Shown: positions 9,761 through 18,067, counted from the stretch's first letter. The stretch is 64,000 nt of DNA from Paenibacillus pabuli NBRC 13638 (GCF_001514495.1 NZ_BCNM01000001.1:806001-870000); one strand, 5' to 3'. The notes: generated by a model not told the origin, from the sequence alone. A program made the numbers and translations.

Positions 9761-10828
9761 ATGGGACATCATCAATTACCCGCGACCATGAAGGCTGCTG
9801 TCATGACAGAGCCTGGGCACATTATCATTGAGGAGCAGGCTGTACCCCGGCCGGCTGATGACGAGGTGCTTATTCAGGTAATGGCGGTTGGCGTCTGCGG
9901 ATCGGATGTGCATTATTTTGAACATGGCAGAATTGGCCGATTTGTGGTTGAGAAACCGATTATTCTCGGACATGAATGTGCAGGCATCGTAGCATCTGTA
10001 GGATCGAAAGTAACACGGCTGAAAGAAGGAGATCGGGTAGCGATTGAGCCTGGGGTAACCTGCGGGCGTTGTACGGCTTGTAAAGAAGGCCGGTATAATC
10101 TGTGTCCTGATGTGCAATTTCTGGCGACACCTCCGGTGGATGGGGCATTTGTGCAGTACATGACCGTTCGTGAAGATATGGTCTTCCCCATCCCGAATCA
10201 TCTGTCTTTTGAAGAGGCGGCCATGAACGAACCTTTCTCTGTAGGCATTCATGCTGCAAGACGCAGTAAACTGGCTCCTGGAACAACACTTGCCATTATG
10301 GGCATGGGACCTGTTGGACTGATGGCTGTGGCAGCTGCCAAATCGTTCGGTGTGGAACGCATCATTGTGACAGATCTGGAGGAAGTGAGACTGGAAGCCG
10401 CTCGTCGCATAGGCGCCACCCATACCATTAATGTGCGGAACGAAGATGCACTGGCCGTGATCCGTGAGTTAACGAACGGTGTCGGTGTAGATACGGCGTG
10501 GGAAACAGCGGGTAATCCGAAGGCGCTTCAGTCTGCATTATATTCCCTCCGTCGCGGAGGCAAGCTTGCCATTGTAGGACTGCCTGCGCAGGACGAGATT
10601 GCACTCAATGTTCCTTTTATTGCCGACAATGAGGTGGATATATACGGGATTTTCCGTTATGCCAATACGTATCCGGCGGGAATTGAGTTTCTGAGTTCAG
10701 GCCAGCATGATGTAATGTCCCTGATTACTGACCGTTATTCACTTGAGGAGACACAACAGGCTATGGAACGAGCATTGCATAACAAGAGTGGAAGTCTAAA
10801 AGTAATGGTATATCCGAACGGGAAGTGA
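9761..10828 (+). CDS. zinc-dependent polyol (sorbitol/xylitol-type) dehydrogenase
   Basis: Medium-chain NAD(P)-dependent dehydrogenase of 355 residues. The catalytic zinc region shows VGVCGSDVHYFEHGRIG and GHECAG. The structural zinc loop has four cysteines in CGRCTACKEGRYNLC. The Rossmann fold begins LAIMGMGPVGLMAV. These are features of the sorbitol/xylitol dehydrogenase group, as in Bacillus GutB. The ATG at 9761 follows GAAGGAGGG; an earlier in-frame TTG at 9734 lacks a site. It lies about 100 bp after aguA and before a terminator, so it is probably the last gene of the operon. Xylitol/xylulose conversion is a context inference; other polyols are possible. Confidence 0.85.
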   Translation: MGHHQLPATMKAAVMTEPGHIIIEEQAVPRPADDEVLIQVMAVGVCGSDVHYFEHGRIGRFVVEKPIILGHECAGIVASVGSKVTRLKEGDRVAIEPGVTCGRCTACKEGRYNLCPDVQFLATPPVDGAFVQYMTVREDMVFPIPNHLSFEEAAMNEPFSVGIHAARRSKLAPGTTLAIMGMGPVGLMAVAAAKSFGVERIIVTDLEEVRLEAARRIGATHTINVRNEDALAVIRELTNGVGVDTAWETAGNPKALQSALYSLRRGGKLAIVGLPAQDEIALNVPFIADNEVDIYGIFRYANTYPAGIEFLSSGQHDVMSLITDRYSLEETQQAMERALHNKSGSLKVMVYPNGK

Positions 10829-10844
10829 ATTCATTTCAAAGGAG

Positions 10845-10870
10845 CCCTGATATTCAGGGTTTCTTTTTTT
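10845..10870 (+). terminator. Rho-independent terminator after the xylanolytic operon
   Basis: Stem CCCTGA/TCAGGG with loop TAT (10845-10859), followed by a T-rich run to 10870. It lies 17 bp after the dehydrogenase stop codon. Confidence 0.8.
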
Positions 10871-10995
10871 GTATTTTTCACCACAAAAGGATTAAACAAG
10901 CTTCCATAACGTGGTATAATGCTTGAAGATTTTAATATATAAAATTATACACACTAAATGGGTTAAATAGCATCTAGCGAAAGGAACTGAAGGTT

Positions 10996-11262
10996 GTGAG
11001 AACACATGAATTTAGGATTCACTCCGATTTCCACCGGGATGATCTGATGTCTGTATCTTCTCAAGCGGCGCGTTTTTCCTCGGATATATCACTGTCATTT
11101 ACGGATGCAGATCATGAGCATCGTGTAGATGTCAAAAGCCTGCTCGGAATGGCGCTTCTTCCCATTCGACATGGGAGTGTGGTGAGATTGCAGACACGGG
11201 GAAGAGATGAACTTGAAGCATTAGAATATATGTTGAATGTACTGGAGAAAGGCATCACTTGA
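10996..11262 (+). CDS. HPr-like protein with altered phosphorylation site
   Basis: An 88-residue protein of the HPr/Crh fold. The second half fits well: VDVKSLLGMALLPIRHGSVV aligns with the HPr segment around regulatory Ser46, with the serine kept (Ser48 here). The first half does not keep the active-site motif GIHARPA: His13 aligns with catalytic His15, but it is followed by R-D-D instead of A-R-P, so phosphotransfer from Enzyme I is doubtful. It may work like Crh, as a serine-phosphorylated signalling protein in carbon control, or in another role. GTG start at 10996 with AAAGGA upstream. It is a single gene between a terminator and the L31B gene. Confidence 0.75.
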   Translation: MRTHEFRIHSDFHRDDLMSVSSQAARFSSDISLSFTDADHEHRVDVKSLLGMALLPIRHGSVVRLQTRGRDELEALEYMLNVLEKGIT

Positions 11263-11289
11263 ACTTTGAAATCCGTGCAGATCCGAGTG

Positions 11290-11353
11290 AATTGTAAAAT
11301 AATTATCATTTCTTCAATTCCGACTGGTACTTCGTCCAAAAAAAGAGTATAAT
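11290..11353 (+). promoter_or_regulatory. upstream region of rpmE2: -10 box and AT-rich metalloregulator-like sequence
   Basis: TATAAT at 11348-11353 is a good -10 box ahead of the L31B gene; the -35 region is weak. The segment ATTGTAAAATAATTATCATT (11291-11310) resembles Fur/Zur operators. Type B L31 genes are commonly Zur-repressed, but the symmetry here is poor, so the Zur part is tentative. Confidence 0.35.
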
Positions 11354-11406
11354 AAAATTTAGTTCTATTCTAGGAAGTACCCATATTAAAGGAGTGTAAA
11401 TAGATT

Positions 11407-11655
11407 ATGCCAAAAGCTGATATCCATCCAAAGACACAAACCGTAATTTTCTTCGATGCAAGTGCTGATTACAAATTCCTGAGTTCTTCGACTAAATTCT
11501 CGAACGAAACAATGGAATGGGAAGATGGCAACACTTACCCGGTAATCCGTGTGGACACTAGCTCCGCATCCCACCCATTCTTCACTGGTAAACAAAGAAA
11601 CGTGGACATCGGTGGTCGTGTTGATAAATTTAACCGTAAATACAACATCAAATAG
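11407..11655 (+). CDS. rpmE2: 50S ribosomal protein L31, type B
   Basis: An 82-residue ribosomal protein of the large subunit. Typical L31 blocks are seen ([31 protein letters not shown]). The zinc-binding cysteines of type A L31 are absent, which defines the zinc-free type B paralogue that replaces the zinc form under zinc limitation. ATG 11407 has AAAGGAGTG upstream. It is a single gene closed by a strong terminator. Confidence 0.95.
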   Translation: MPKADIHPKTQTVIFFDASADYKFLSSSTKFSNETMEWEDGNTYPVIRVDTSSASHPFFTGKQRNVDIGGRVDKFNRKYNIK

Positions 11656-11677
11656 GTTGTCCATAGATTGCAAAGGA

Positions 11678-11707
11678 GCCTCGGGGAATTGTCCTCGAGG
11701 CTTTTTT
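11678..11707 (+). terminator. terminator of rpmE2
   Basis: GC-rich hairpin with arms GCCTCG and CGAGGC (11678-11701; inner GGA/TCC pairs), followed by TTTTTT. Confidence 0.85.
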
Positions 11708-11770
11708 GTATTTGCCTGCCAATAACCCATAGTTAATATGGGATTGCTGTCCAGATCGTAACGATAAATA

Positions 11771-11790
11771 AATAATTGCATACAATTATT
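11771..11790. promoter_or_regulatory. perfect 8-4-8 inverted repeat upstream of the Dabb gene
   Basis: AATAATTG-CATA-CAATTATT is a perfect inverted repeat 67 bp before the Dabb start codon. Such AT-rich repeats are typical of MarR- or TetR-type operators. No regulator gene of that type is adjacent. Confidence 0.45.
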
Positions 11791-11857
11791 GCGCTTACAT
11801 ATCAAACGGAGGTACACTAGGAAGCGGAGTGAAATCATACTTGAGGAGGAAATAGAG

Positions 11858-12163
11858 ATGAGTAGCATCAAACATATGGTAACGTTTACACTTTACGCAG
11901 GCAAGGATACACCTGAAGCTGAGGCATTTTTGAAAGAAAGTGAGGCAGCTTTGGCGACTATTCCGGGTGTGGAGCAATTTGAGGTACTGCGTCAGATAAG
12001 CGAAAAGAACGAGTTTGATTACAGTTTCTCAATGGTCTTTGCTGATCAGGCAGCGTATGATACCTATAATGATCACCCTGTTCACCGCAAGTATGTCGAA
12101 GAACGGTGGGAAAAGGAAGTTAGTCGCTTTCAGGAAATCGATCTGATTCAGCACGAAAACTAA
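11858..12163 (+). CDS. Dabb-family stress-responsive alpha/beta barrel protein
   Basis: A 101-residue dimeric ferredoxin-fold protein. It begins SSIKHMVTFTL and has the family segments VEQFEVLRQIS, FDYSFSMVFADQAAYDTY and HPVHRKYVEE. Members include stress-responsive proteins and small aromatic-compound enzymes, so a precise reaction cannot be given. The ATG at 11858 has GAGGAGG upstream; the frame is open from 11789, but that part includes the palindrome region and has no ribosome binding site. Confidence 0.85.
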   Translation: MSSIKHMVTFTLYAGKDTPEAEAFLKESEAALATIPGVEQFEVLRQISEKNEFDYSFSMVFADQAAYDTYNDHPVHRKYVEERWEKEVSRFQEIDLIQHEN

Positions 12164-12321
12164 TAGGCGGGCGATGAATCACATCGAATAAAACACAATA
12201 ATTGCTATATACCGAAATCGTTTTCCGGTTGATTAATGACTCAAACCTTTGTGCAATCCTTCTTTGGTCTTTGCTAAATTTCGTGAATACTCATGTAGTT
12301 TAAAGGAGAGGATCTATCCCT

Positions 12322-13083
12322 ATGAAATTAGATCTTACAGGTAAGACGGCTCTGGTGACTGGAGCAACCGGCCAATTGGGAAGAGTCATCGCTCGTACGT
12401 TGGCAGACTGTGGTGCAAACCTCGCGCTGCATTACATAAATAATGAAACGAAGGCCAGAGAGCTTCAAGGCGAGATTGAAGCAATTGGTCGGAAAACGGT
12501 CATTGTTCAGGGTGATGTCACCAAACAGGAAACGGCATTTCAGATGCGTGATGAAATTCATTCCAGCCTCGGGGCTGTGGATATTGTGGTAGCCAATGCG
12601 GTTATCCAATATGCCTGGACAACCGTGCTGGAACAATCACCGGACGATTATATAAGCCAGTTTGAATCCTGCGTGATGCAGAGTGTTTTTCTTGCCAAAG
12701 CATTTATTCCAGCGATGAAGGAAGCAAGATCTGGTCGATTTATCGGTATCAATACGGAATGTGCGATGCAAAATTTTGCTACCCAATCTGCATATACGGC
12801 GGGAAAACGCGGGATGGATGGGTTGTACCGTGTGCTGGCGAAGGAGGTAGGGGAATATCAAATTACGGTCAATCAGGTTGCGCCTGGATGGACGATCAGT
12901 GAGCGCGACCGCAACAGTGAGCCTGGACATGATGAGGGTTATATTCAAACGGTGCCGTTGAAACGTAGAGGTGAAGATCAGGAGATTGCCAATGCAGTAG
13001 CCTTTTTGGCATCCGACCTGTCCTCTTTTATTACAGGAGCTTATATCCCGGTCAGTGGCGGCAATGTGATGCCAGCTATCTAA
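12322..13083 (+). CDS. SDR-family oxidoreductase
   Basis: Classical short-chain dehydrogenase of 253 residues, NAD(P)-dependent. Cofactor motif TGATGQLGR near residue 15, VANA in place of NNAG, active-site Y-x-x-x-K in SAYTAGKRG, and a C-terminal substrate loop ending SGGNVMPAI. FabG-like overall, but the slightly unusual NNAG region and single-gene context do not give a substrate. AAAGGAGAGG lies upstream of ATG 12322. It is followed by tandem repeats and a terminator. Confidence 0.88.
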   Translation: MKLDLTGKTALVTGATGQLGRVIARTLADCGANLALHYINNETKARELQGEIEAIGRKTVIVQGDVTKQETAFQMRDEIHSSLGAVDIVVANAVIQYAWTTVLEQSPDDYISQFESCVMQSVFLAKAFIPAMKEARSGRFIGINTECAMQNFATQSAYTAGKRGMDGLYRVLAKEVGEYQITVNQVAPGWTISERDRNSEPGHDEGYIQTVPLKRRGEDQEIANAVAFLASDLSSFITGAYIPVSGGNVMPAI

Positions 13084-13119
13084 ATCTGCTTGTTGATGTG
13101 GATGTACTCAAGTATGAAG

Positions 13120-13167
13120 TAAACCGTATTATAAACCATAGTATAAACCATAGTAGAACCATGATCC
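13120..13167. repeat. tandem 12-bp repeats
   Basis: Four consecutive 12-mers: TAAACCGTATTA, TAAACCATAGTA, TAAACCATAGTA and the diverged GAACCATGATCC. They lie just after an SDR gene and run into a terminator hairpin. Confidence 0.7.
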
Positions 13168-13199
13168 GTTTGTCAGCCCATGACAGCGGATTTTTGTAT
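13164..13199 (+). terminator. terminator after the SDR gene
   Basis: Hairpin with outer arms ATCCG/CGGAT and inner arms TGTCA/TGACA, followed by a T-rich stretch. Confidence 0.75.
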
Positions 13200-13324
13200 T
13201 TTATATATATTCATAAATACATATGATTTGTTTCGGGTTTCAAAAGATTGGGGTATAAGAATAGGTAGTTTAACCCGGTGGAAACATAACTCAAAATAAG
13301 CGAAAAAAGGAGACCCGACCTGAC

Positions 13325-15052
13325 ATGAAAAAAACAATAGCAGACGTTCTGGTCGAAGCATTATTGAACGCAGGCATCAAACGCATCTATGGTATCGTTG
13401 GAGACTCCTTGAATGCGGTACTCGATTCCATCCGTCGTTCGGGTAAAATTGAATGGATTCATGTCCGCCATGAGGAAGTGGCTGCTTTTGCGGCCGGGGC
13501 AGATGCCCAAGTAAGTGGAAGTATCGCAGTATGCGCAGGCAGCAGCGGACCAGGAAACATGCACTTGATTAATGGTCTGTACGACTGTCATCGGAATCGT
13601 GTACCGGTACTTGCCATCGCTGCGCATATTCCCAGTGATGAGATCGGAAGTGAGTATTTCCAGGCGACTCATCCAGAGTATTTGTTTCAGGAATGCAGTC
13701 ATTATTGTGAGGTGATTACAACGGCCAAACAGATGCCGCGTTCCTTTACCATGGCAATGCAAACTGCGGTTGCGCGCTCAGGCGTATCGGTCATTATACT
13801 GCCAGGGGACGTAGCGGCTCTGGAAGCGGCCGATCTGCCCGTACCGGAGCATGTGTATCATCCAACCCAGCCTATTGTACATCCTTCCGAACCTGAGCTG
13901 CGGAAACTGGCAGGGTTCCTGAATCAAGGCAAAAAAATTACTCTGCTGTGCGGAGCAGGCTGTGCTGGTGCGCGTGAACCACTCATGCAGCTCTGCGATC
14001 GCTTGAAATCTCCTATGGTTATCGCTCTGCGAGGCAAGGAATATCTGGAGTATGATAATCCATACTCGGTAGGCCTAACCGGGTTAATTGGGTATTCCTC
14101 CGGTTACCATGCCATGATGGACTGTGACGTGCTGTTGATGCTGGGAACGGATTTTCCGTATCGTCAATTCTTCCCTGATGATGCTGTGGTACTTCAAGTG
14201 GATATTCAGTCTTCACATCTTGGTCGTCGTACCAAGCTGGATTACGGGGTATGTGGAGACGTGAAAGCTACAATTGAAACTTTACTGCCTTATCTGACGG
14301 AAGAGCATAGCGACAAACATTTGCATAAAAGTGTGGAACGTTACCAGAAAGTGCGTAAAGAATTGGATGAGCTTGCCGTAGGAAAACCCGGAAAGACGCC
14401 AATTCATCCGCAGTACTTAACCAAGGTCATCAGCGATGCTGCAGCCGAAAATGCGATCTTTACCTGTGATGTAGGTACACCAACCGTTTGGGCAGCTCGC
14501 TACATTGAAATGAGCCGCAATCGCCGCTTGCTGGGTTCATTCAGTCATGGTACCATGGCGAATGCTCTTCCGCAGGCCATTGGAGCGCAGGTGTCAGATC
14601 CGGGAAGACAAGTGATATCCTTATCCGGGGATGGCGGGATTGCCATGCTGATGGGGGATCTTCTGACGCTTAAACAGCATAATCTTCCAATTAAAGTTGT
14701 CGTGTTTAATAACGGAGCACTCGGCTTTGTTGAACTGGAGATGAAGGCTGCGGGTCTGCTTGAATCCGGTACCGAACTGGTAAATCCCAACTTTGCCATG
14801 GTAGCCCAAGCAATGGGCCTGGAGGGAATTCGTGTTGAGGATCCGGCTGATCTGGAAGGGGCTGTAGCACGTGCACTGCAGCATGATGGTCCTGTACTGA
14901 TCGACGTCGTGGTGAATCGCCAGGAGCTGTCCCTGCCTCCGAAGATTAATATGAAACAGGCCGAAGGCTTCACCTTATGGATGATGAAAGCGGTACTGAA
15001 TGGGCGTGGCGATGAGCTGATCGAGCTGGCAAAAACCAATTTGCTAAGATAA
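13325..15052 (+). CDS. thiamine-diphosphate-dependent pyruvate oxidase (PoxB/YdaP type)
   Basis: A 575-residue ThDP enzyme that oxidatively decarboxylates pyruvate to acetate or acetyl-phosphate. N-terminal PYR domain with YGIVGDSLNAVLDSIR and the catalytic glutamate region HVRHEEVAAFAAGADAQ; central FAD-binding domain (about 190-350, GAGCAGAREPL); C-terminal PP domain with the ThDP/Mg signature SGDGGIAMLMGDLL ending KVVVFNN. Length equals E. coli PoxB and B. subtilis YdaP. RBS AAAAGGAG precedes ATG 13325. It stands alone, with no lactate or acetate genes beside it. In Bacillus such genes belong to the general stress response; no clear sigma-B promoter was recognised here. Confidence 0.92.
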   Translation: MKKTIADVLVEALLNAGIKRIYGIVGDSLNAVLDSIRRSGKIEWIHVRHEEVAAFAAGADAQVSGSIAVCAGSSGPGNMHLINGLYDCHRNRVPVLAIAAHIPSDEIGSEYFQATHPEYLFQECSHYCEVITTAKQMPRSFTMAMQTAVARSGVSVIILPGDVAALEAADLPVPEHVYHPTQPIVHPSEPELRKLAGFLNQGKKITLLCGAGCAGAREPLMQLCDRLKSPMVIALRGKEYLEYDNPYSVGLTGLIGYSSGYHAMMDCDVLLMLGTDFPYRQFFPDDAVVLQVDIQSSHLGRRTKLDYGVCGDVKATIETLLPYLTEEHSDKHLHKSVERYQKVRKELDELAVGKPGKTPIHPQYLTKVISDAAAENAIFTCDVGTPTVWAARYIEMSRNRRLLGSFSHGTMANALPQAIGAQVSDPGRQVISLSGDGGIAMLMGDLLTLKQHNLPIKVVVFNNGALGFVELEMKAAGLLESGTELVNPNFAMVAQAMGLEGIRVEDPADLEGAVARALQHDGPVLIDVVVNRQELSLPPKINMKQAEGFTLWMMKAVLNGRGDELIELAKTNLLR

Positions 15053-15391
15053 GTATTAGGTTTGCCTTAGTAGTATTAATCGGACTTTGTTAAACTTTGA
15101 TCTGACAATGTATTGTATGAAATTAAACTGTACATCTCACCAAAAAGAAGGGGAACGATACACGTTTTTATGAAGGAATACCCCTTCTTGAGGTGTCTAG
15201 TATGTGATGAATATTATAGTATGCACTCATATTATATGATTTGTTTTTAAATTGTAACTCCTTTAGAATAGGTAAGGTCAGGCAGGATTCAAGGCTTTTT
15301 ACCCTACATATGTTGCATTCCGACGCAATACTGCTTCATATAGAATGAACCAATCCGATGACGATGACGAACACACATGGAGGAGATCAGA
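15053..15391. other. intergenic region with a 9-bp inverted repeat
   Basis: About 340 bp without a credible gene. AAGAAGGGG (15146-15154) and CCCCTTCTT (15181-15189) form a perfect inverted repeat with a 26-base loop. No T-run follows directly, so it is not a standard terminator. A promoter for the downstream SDR probably lies in the AT-rich part (15200-15280), but I cannot place its boxes with confidence. Confidence 0.4.
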
Positions 15392-16147
15392 ATGAGTCAC
15401 AAAGGAAAAGTAGCAATTATCACTGGAGCAGGAAGTGGATTGGGCCAAGCGACCGCCCTGAAGCTGGCTGAGAAGGGCGCATCCATTGTGGTCGTTGATC
15501 TCGTGGCAGAGGCCGGCCAGGAAACGGTAAAACAGATTGAGAAGCTGGGCGGTAAAGCCATTTTTGTACAAACGGATGTAAGCAAGGCGAACGAAGTAGA
15601 GAATTATGTGAACAAAACGATCGAGGAATTCGGCCGAATTGACATGTTCTTTAATAATGCCGGGATCGCTGGTCCTGGTATTAAATTAATTGAGCATACC
15701 ATCGAGCAGTTTGACCAGATCATTGATATTAACCTGAGAAGTGTATTTTACGGGTTAAAGTACGTGATTACCGAAATGCTCAAAACAGGTGGTGGTTCAA
15801 TCGTTAACACGGCATCTACTGCAGGTATTGTTGGTGTTCCGGCAGTTGCACCCTATGCAGCAACGAAGCATGGTGTAGTTGGACTGACACGTACAGCGGC
15901 CATTGAGTATGGTAAGGAAAATATCCGTGTAAATGCCATTGCCCCAGGTACGATTGAGACACCAATGGTGGTTCAGTTTGGCAAGGATAATCCTGAAGTG
16001 TTCAAAGCCACCATTGACAGTATTCCATCCGGACGACTAGGCAAGCCTGAAGAAATCGCCAATCTGGTATCCTTCCTGCTTGGAGATGAAGCTCCTTACA
16101 TTAATGGCGCTGTTTATCCAATTGATGGTGCGGTAACGGCACAATAA
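15392..16147 (+). CDS. SDR-family oxidoreductase (FabG-like)
   Basis: A 251-residue short-chain dehydrogenase. TGAGSGLGQ (cofactor), NNAGIAGPG, the catalytic serine in NTASTAGI and Y-x-x-x-K in YAATKHG are all intact, and the C-terminus INGAVYPIDGAVTAQ is typical. The aspartate after the second strand (VVVDLVAEAG) suggests NAD preference. ATG 15392 follows GGAGGAG; an ATG at 15377 would lie upstream of that site. No pathway genes are adjacent, so the substrate is unknown. Confidence 0.9.
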   Translation: MSHKGKVAIITGAGSGLGQATALKLAEKGASIVVVDLVAEAGQETVKQIEKLGGKAIFVQTDVSKANEVENYVNKTIEEFGRIDMFFNNAGIAGPGIKLIEHTIEQFDQIIDINLRSVFYGLKYVITEMLKTGGGSIVNTASTAGIVGVPAVAPYAATKHGVVGLTRTAAIEYGKENIRVNAIAPGTIETPMVVQFGKDNPEVFKATIDSIPSGRLGKPEEIANLVSFLLGDEAPYINGAVYPIDGAVTAQ

Positions 16148-16170
16148 GGTATTATACAGAATGAATAAGG

Positions 16171-16208
16171 AAGAGAGGCTGCTGTAAAGTTACAGTGCCT
16201 CTCTTTTT
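16171..16208. terminator. bidirectional terminator between convergent genes
   Basis: Arms AAGAGAGGC and GCCTCTCTT with an inner CTGTAA/TTACAG pairing, followed by T residues. It separates the SDR gene from the convergent MFS gene. Confidence 0.8.
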
Positions 16209-16243
16209 GTTTGGTACTATTCTTTTTCTGAACTGACACGTCC

Positions 16244-17425
16244 TTATGCAACATTAGAAGAATCTGTCTGTGCTGCTAAGGTATTCGCCGGACGGTAGGC
16301 AAGAATAATAATGATCATTGCAATCACAACTCCTGCAGCTCCAATCCAGGTGATGGATGACAACGAAACTGCACTGACGGCAATTCCTCCTACACCGGCA
16401 CCAGCAGCCATCGCCAGCTGCATAACCGAACTGTTCAGACTGAGCATAATCCCGGATGATTCCGGGGCCATAGTAACGAGATTATACTGCTGTGTTGGAC
16501 CGGAAGACCAGGCGACGAATGACCACAGAACCAATACAATGAAGACGGTCGCACCTGAATGGGCCGTGACGTTCAGCATCATCAGGCTTATGACATGCAA
16601 GGCCATACCCAAGAGGAGTGTTCGCTTTACTCCCAAACGATCAGCACTGTATCCTCCGGATTTGGAACCAATCAGACTTGCGATGCCAAATGCCAGCAAA
16701 GCGGAGCTTAATAGCGTTTCGCTCATGCCCGCAATAGAGACCAGGTAAGGCGAAATATAGGTATAGGCAATGGAATAGCCTCCTAGCCAGAAAAAGGTGA
16801 CAAGCAGCGCAAATCCGATGCGAGGTTGTTTAAGCAAGGCTAATTGTTTTTTCAAAGGAACCGGTGCTTCCCCTTCAGATGACGGGATCGTAGATGCGAT
16901 AACCACCATGGCAATTACTCCCAAAACTGCGATGCCTGCAAATACAAGTTTCCAGTCCCAAGCCGCAGCAACCATTCTTCCCAGTGGAACTCCTACGATC
17001 AATGAGGCGGTAAACCCGGTAATGACTGTTGCGATGGCGCTGGCCTGTTTGCCTTCAGCGGCTATCTTGGCTGCAACTGTCAGGGCTGTAACAACGACGA
17101 CTCCGGCTCCAAGAGCCATCAGGACTCGTGCAGCGATAAAGAGCCCATATCCGGGCAACAGGTAGGCCAAGACATTACCAACGACAAACAGACCTAGGAA
17201 ATAGAGCAGCAGCTTGCGTCGATCCATGCGAGAAGTTAAGGCAATAATGATAGGTGTACCAAGCGCATAAACGAGCGAGAAAATCGTAATCAGCTGTCCC
17301 GCAGCAATTAATGAAATATTCATGGTTTCAGAGATCCGGTCCAGAATACCCGCAATGACATATTCGGAGGTCCCTACAAGAAAGCTGACCAAAGCGAGAA
17401 CATAGATTTTCCATGTGTTAGACAT
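16244..17425 (-). CDS. MFS transporter, AraJ/drug-exporter type
   Basis: Integral membrane protein of 393 residues with twelve predicted hydrophobic segments. The DHA1-type motif region ALTSRMDRRKLLLYFLG lies after TM2, and SLIGSKSGGYSADRLGVKR lies in the central part. The family (AraJ, YdhP, Cmr-like) exports sugars or drugs, and no substrate can be assigned. ATG 17425 is preferred over TTG 17431 for spacing from AAAGAGG. The ArsR-type gene lies upstream on the same strand, and copies of one operator-like motif precede both, so expression is probably repressed by it. Confidence 0.87.
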   Translation of the reverse strand: MSNTWKIYVLALVSFLVGTSEYVIAGILDRISETMNISLIAAGQLITIFSLVYALGTPIIIALTSRMDRRKLLLYFLGLFVVGNVLAYLLPGYGLFIAARVLMALGAGVVVVTALTVAAKIAAEGKQASAIATVITGFTASLIVGVPLGRMVAAAWDWKLVFAGIAVLGVIAMVVIASTIPSSEGEAPVPLKKQLALLKQPRIGFALLVTFFWLGGYSIAYTYISPYLVSIAGMSETLLSSALLAFGIASLIGSKSGGYSADRLGVKRTLLLGMALHVISLMMLNVTAHSGATVFIVLVLWSFVAWSSGPTQQYNLVTMAPESSGIMLSLNSSVMQLAMAAGAGVGGIAVSAVSLSSITWIGAAGVVIAMIIIILAYRPANTLAAQTDSSNVA

Positions 17426-17455
17426 GAGCAAAAAACCTCTTTCTGATTATTATTA

Positions 17456-17477
17456 TATTTTTAAAAATATAGAAATA
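17456..17477. promoter_or_regulatory. ArsR operator copy 1 (TATTTT-N10-GAAATA)
   Basis: TATTTT-N10-GAAATA, one base from the motif found exactly at 17578 and 17926. It overlaps an 18-bp perfect palindrome (17454-17471) and lies about 30 bp upstream of the MFS start. Confidence 0.5.
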
Positions 17478-17577
17478 AAGACGAGAGAACGGAAGCACCA
17501 AGTAATTAATGCCACAATGATGCTTTATATTCCATGAAGTTGAATAGACAATACCAATATAATAACCATTGATTCTG

Positions 17578-17599
17578 TATTTCTAGTATTATCGAAATA
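17578..17599. promoter_or_regulatory. ArsR operator copy 2 (TATTTC-N10-GAAATA)
   Basis: Perfect TATTTC-N10-GAAATA inverted repeat between the ArsR-type gene and the MFS gene. It has the same arms and spacing as the copy in front of the ArsR-type gene. Confidence 0.6.
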
Positions 17600-17612
17600 A
17601 AGATCAAAAATT

Positions 17613-17897
17613 TTATTTACCGAACAAATAAGGGACGAATCTCTGTACAACATCCGTATTCAGGCTGTAGTAGATATACGTACCTTTCTTTTGAGATGTC
17701 AGCAAACCACAATCGGATAGCTGCTTCAGGTGATGAGATAAGGTGGAGAGCGCCACCGTTACAAGGCGATTTTCCAAATCAGCAGGACACAGGTTGCTTT
17801 CACTCGCAAGAATCTGAATGATTTTATATCGCGTTTGTTCACCCAGTGCTTTATGAATCTTGACGGCCTGTTCCGTTTCAATCGAATGGGGTTGCAT
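17613..17897 (-). CDS. ArsR-family winged-helix repressor
   Basis: A 94-residue regulator. The helix-turn-helix is NLCPADLENRL followed by VALSTLSHHLKQLSDCGLL, with wing SQKKGTYIYYSLN. Only isolated cysteines occur, so metal sensing is unproven. ATG 17897 has AAAGGAG at good distance. It is upstream of and co-directional with the MFS gene, with a 187-bp gap holding two operator-like motifs; a third motif lies upstream of its own start. A repressor-exporter pair is the natural reading. Confidence 0.87.
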   Translation of the reverse strand: MQPHSIETEQAVKIHKALGEQTRYKIIQILASESNLCPADLENRLVTVALSTLSHHLKQLSDCGLLTSQKKGTYIYYSLNTDVVQRFVPYLFGK

Positions 17898-17925
17898 CAA
17901 TATCGCTCCTTTCGTCTTTATTTCT

Positions 17926-17947
17926 TATTTCTATAAATATTGAAATA
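17926..17947. promoter_or_regulatory. ArsR operator copy 3 (TATTTC-N10-GAAATA)
   Basis: Perfect TATTTC-N10-GAAATA repeat about 30 bp upstream of the ArsR-type start codon, consistent with autoregulation. Confidence 0.6.
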
Positions 17948-18067
17948 ACTTTATCATGCTCTCGGCAAAAAGTAAACTCCCCACATAGATCATTGCTCCC
18001 AGTCAGAAAACAAATCAACTGAAAGCATCAAACTTTGCAGGGAGTTTGGGGATTCTATGAACATTAA

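Noticed and set aside
12213..12226. cre-like sequence CGAAATCGTTTTCC upstream of an SDR gene
   Set aside because: It matches most cre positions but misses the first T and last A, and no carbon pathway gene is adjacent. Too weak to list.
17972..18046. AAACTCCC...GGGAGTTT inverted repeat downstream of the L7/L12-like gene
   Set aside because: The loop exceeds 50 bases, so a stable terminator is doubtful, although some T residues follow on the minus strand.
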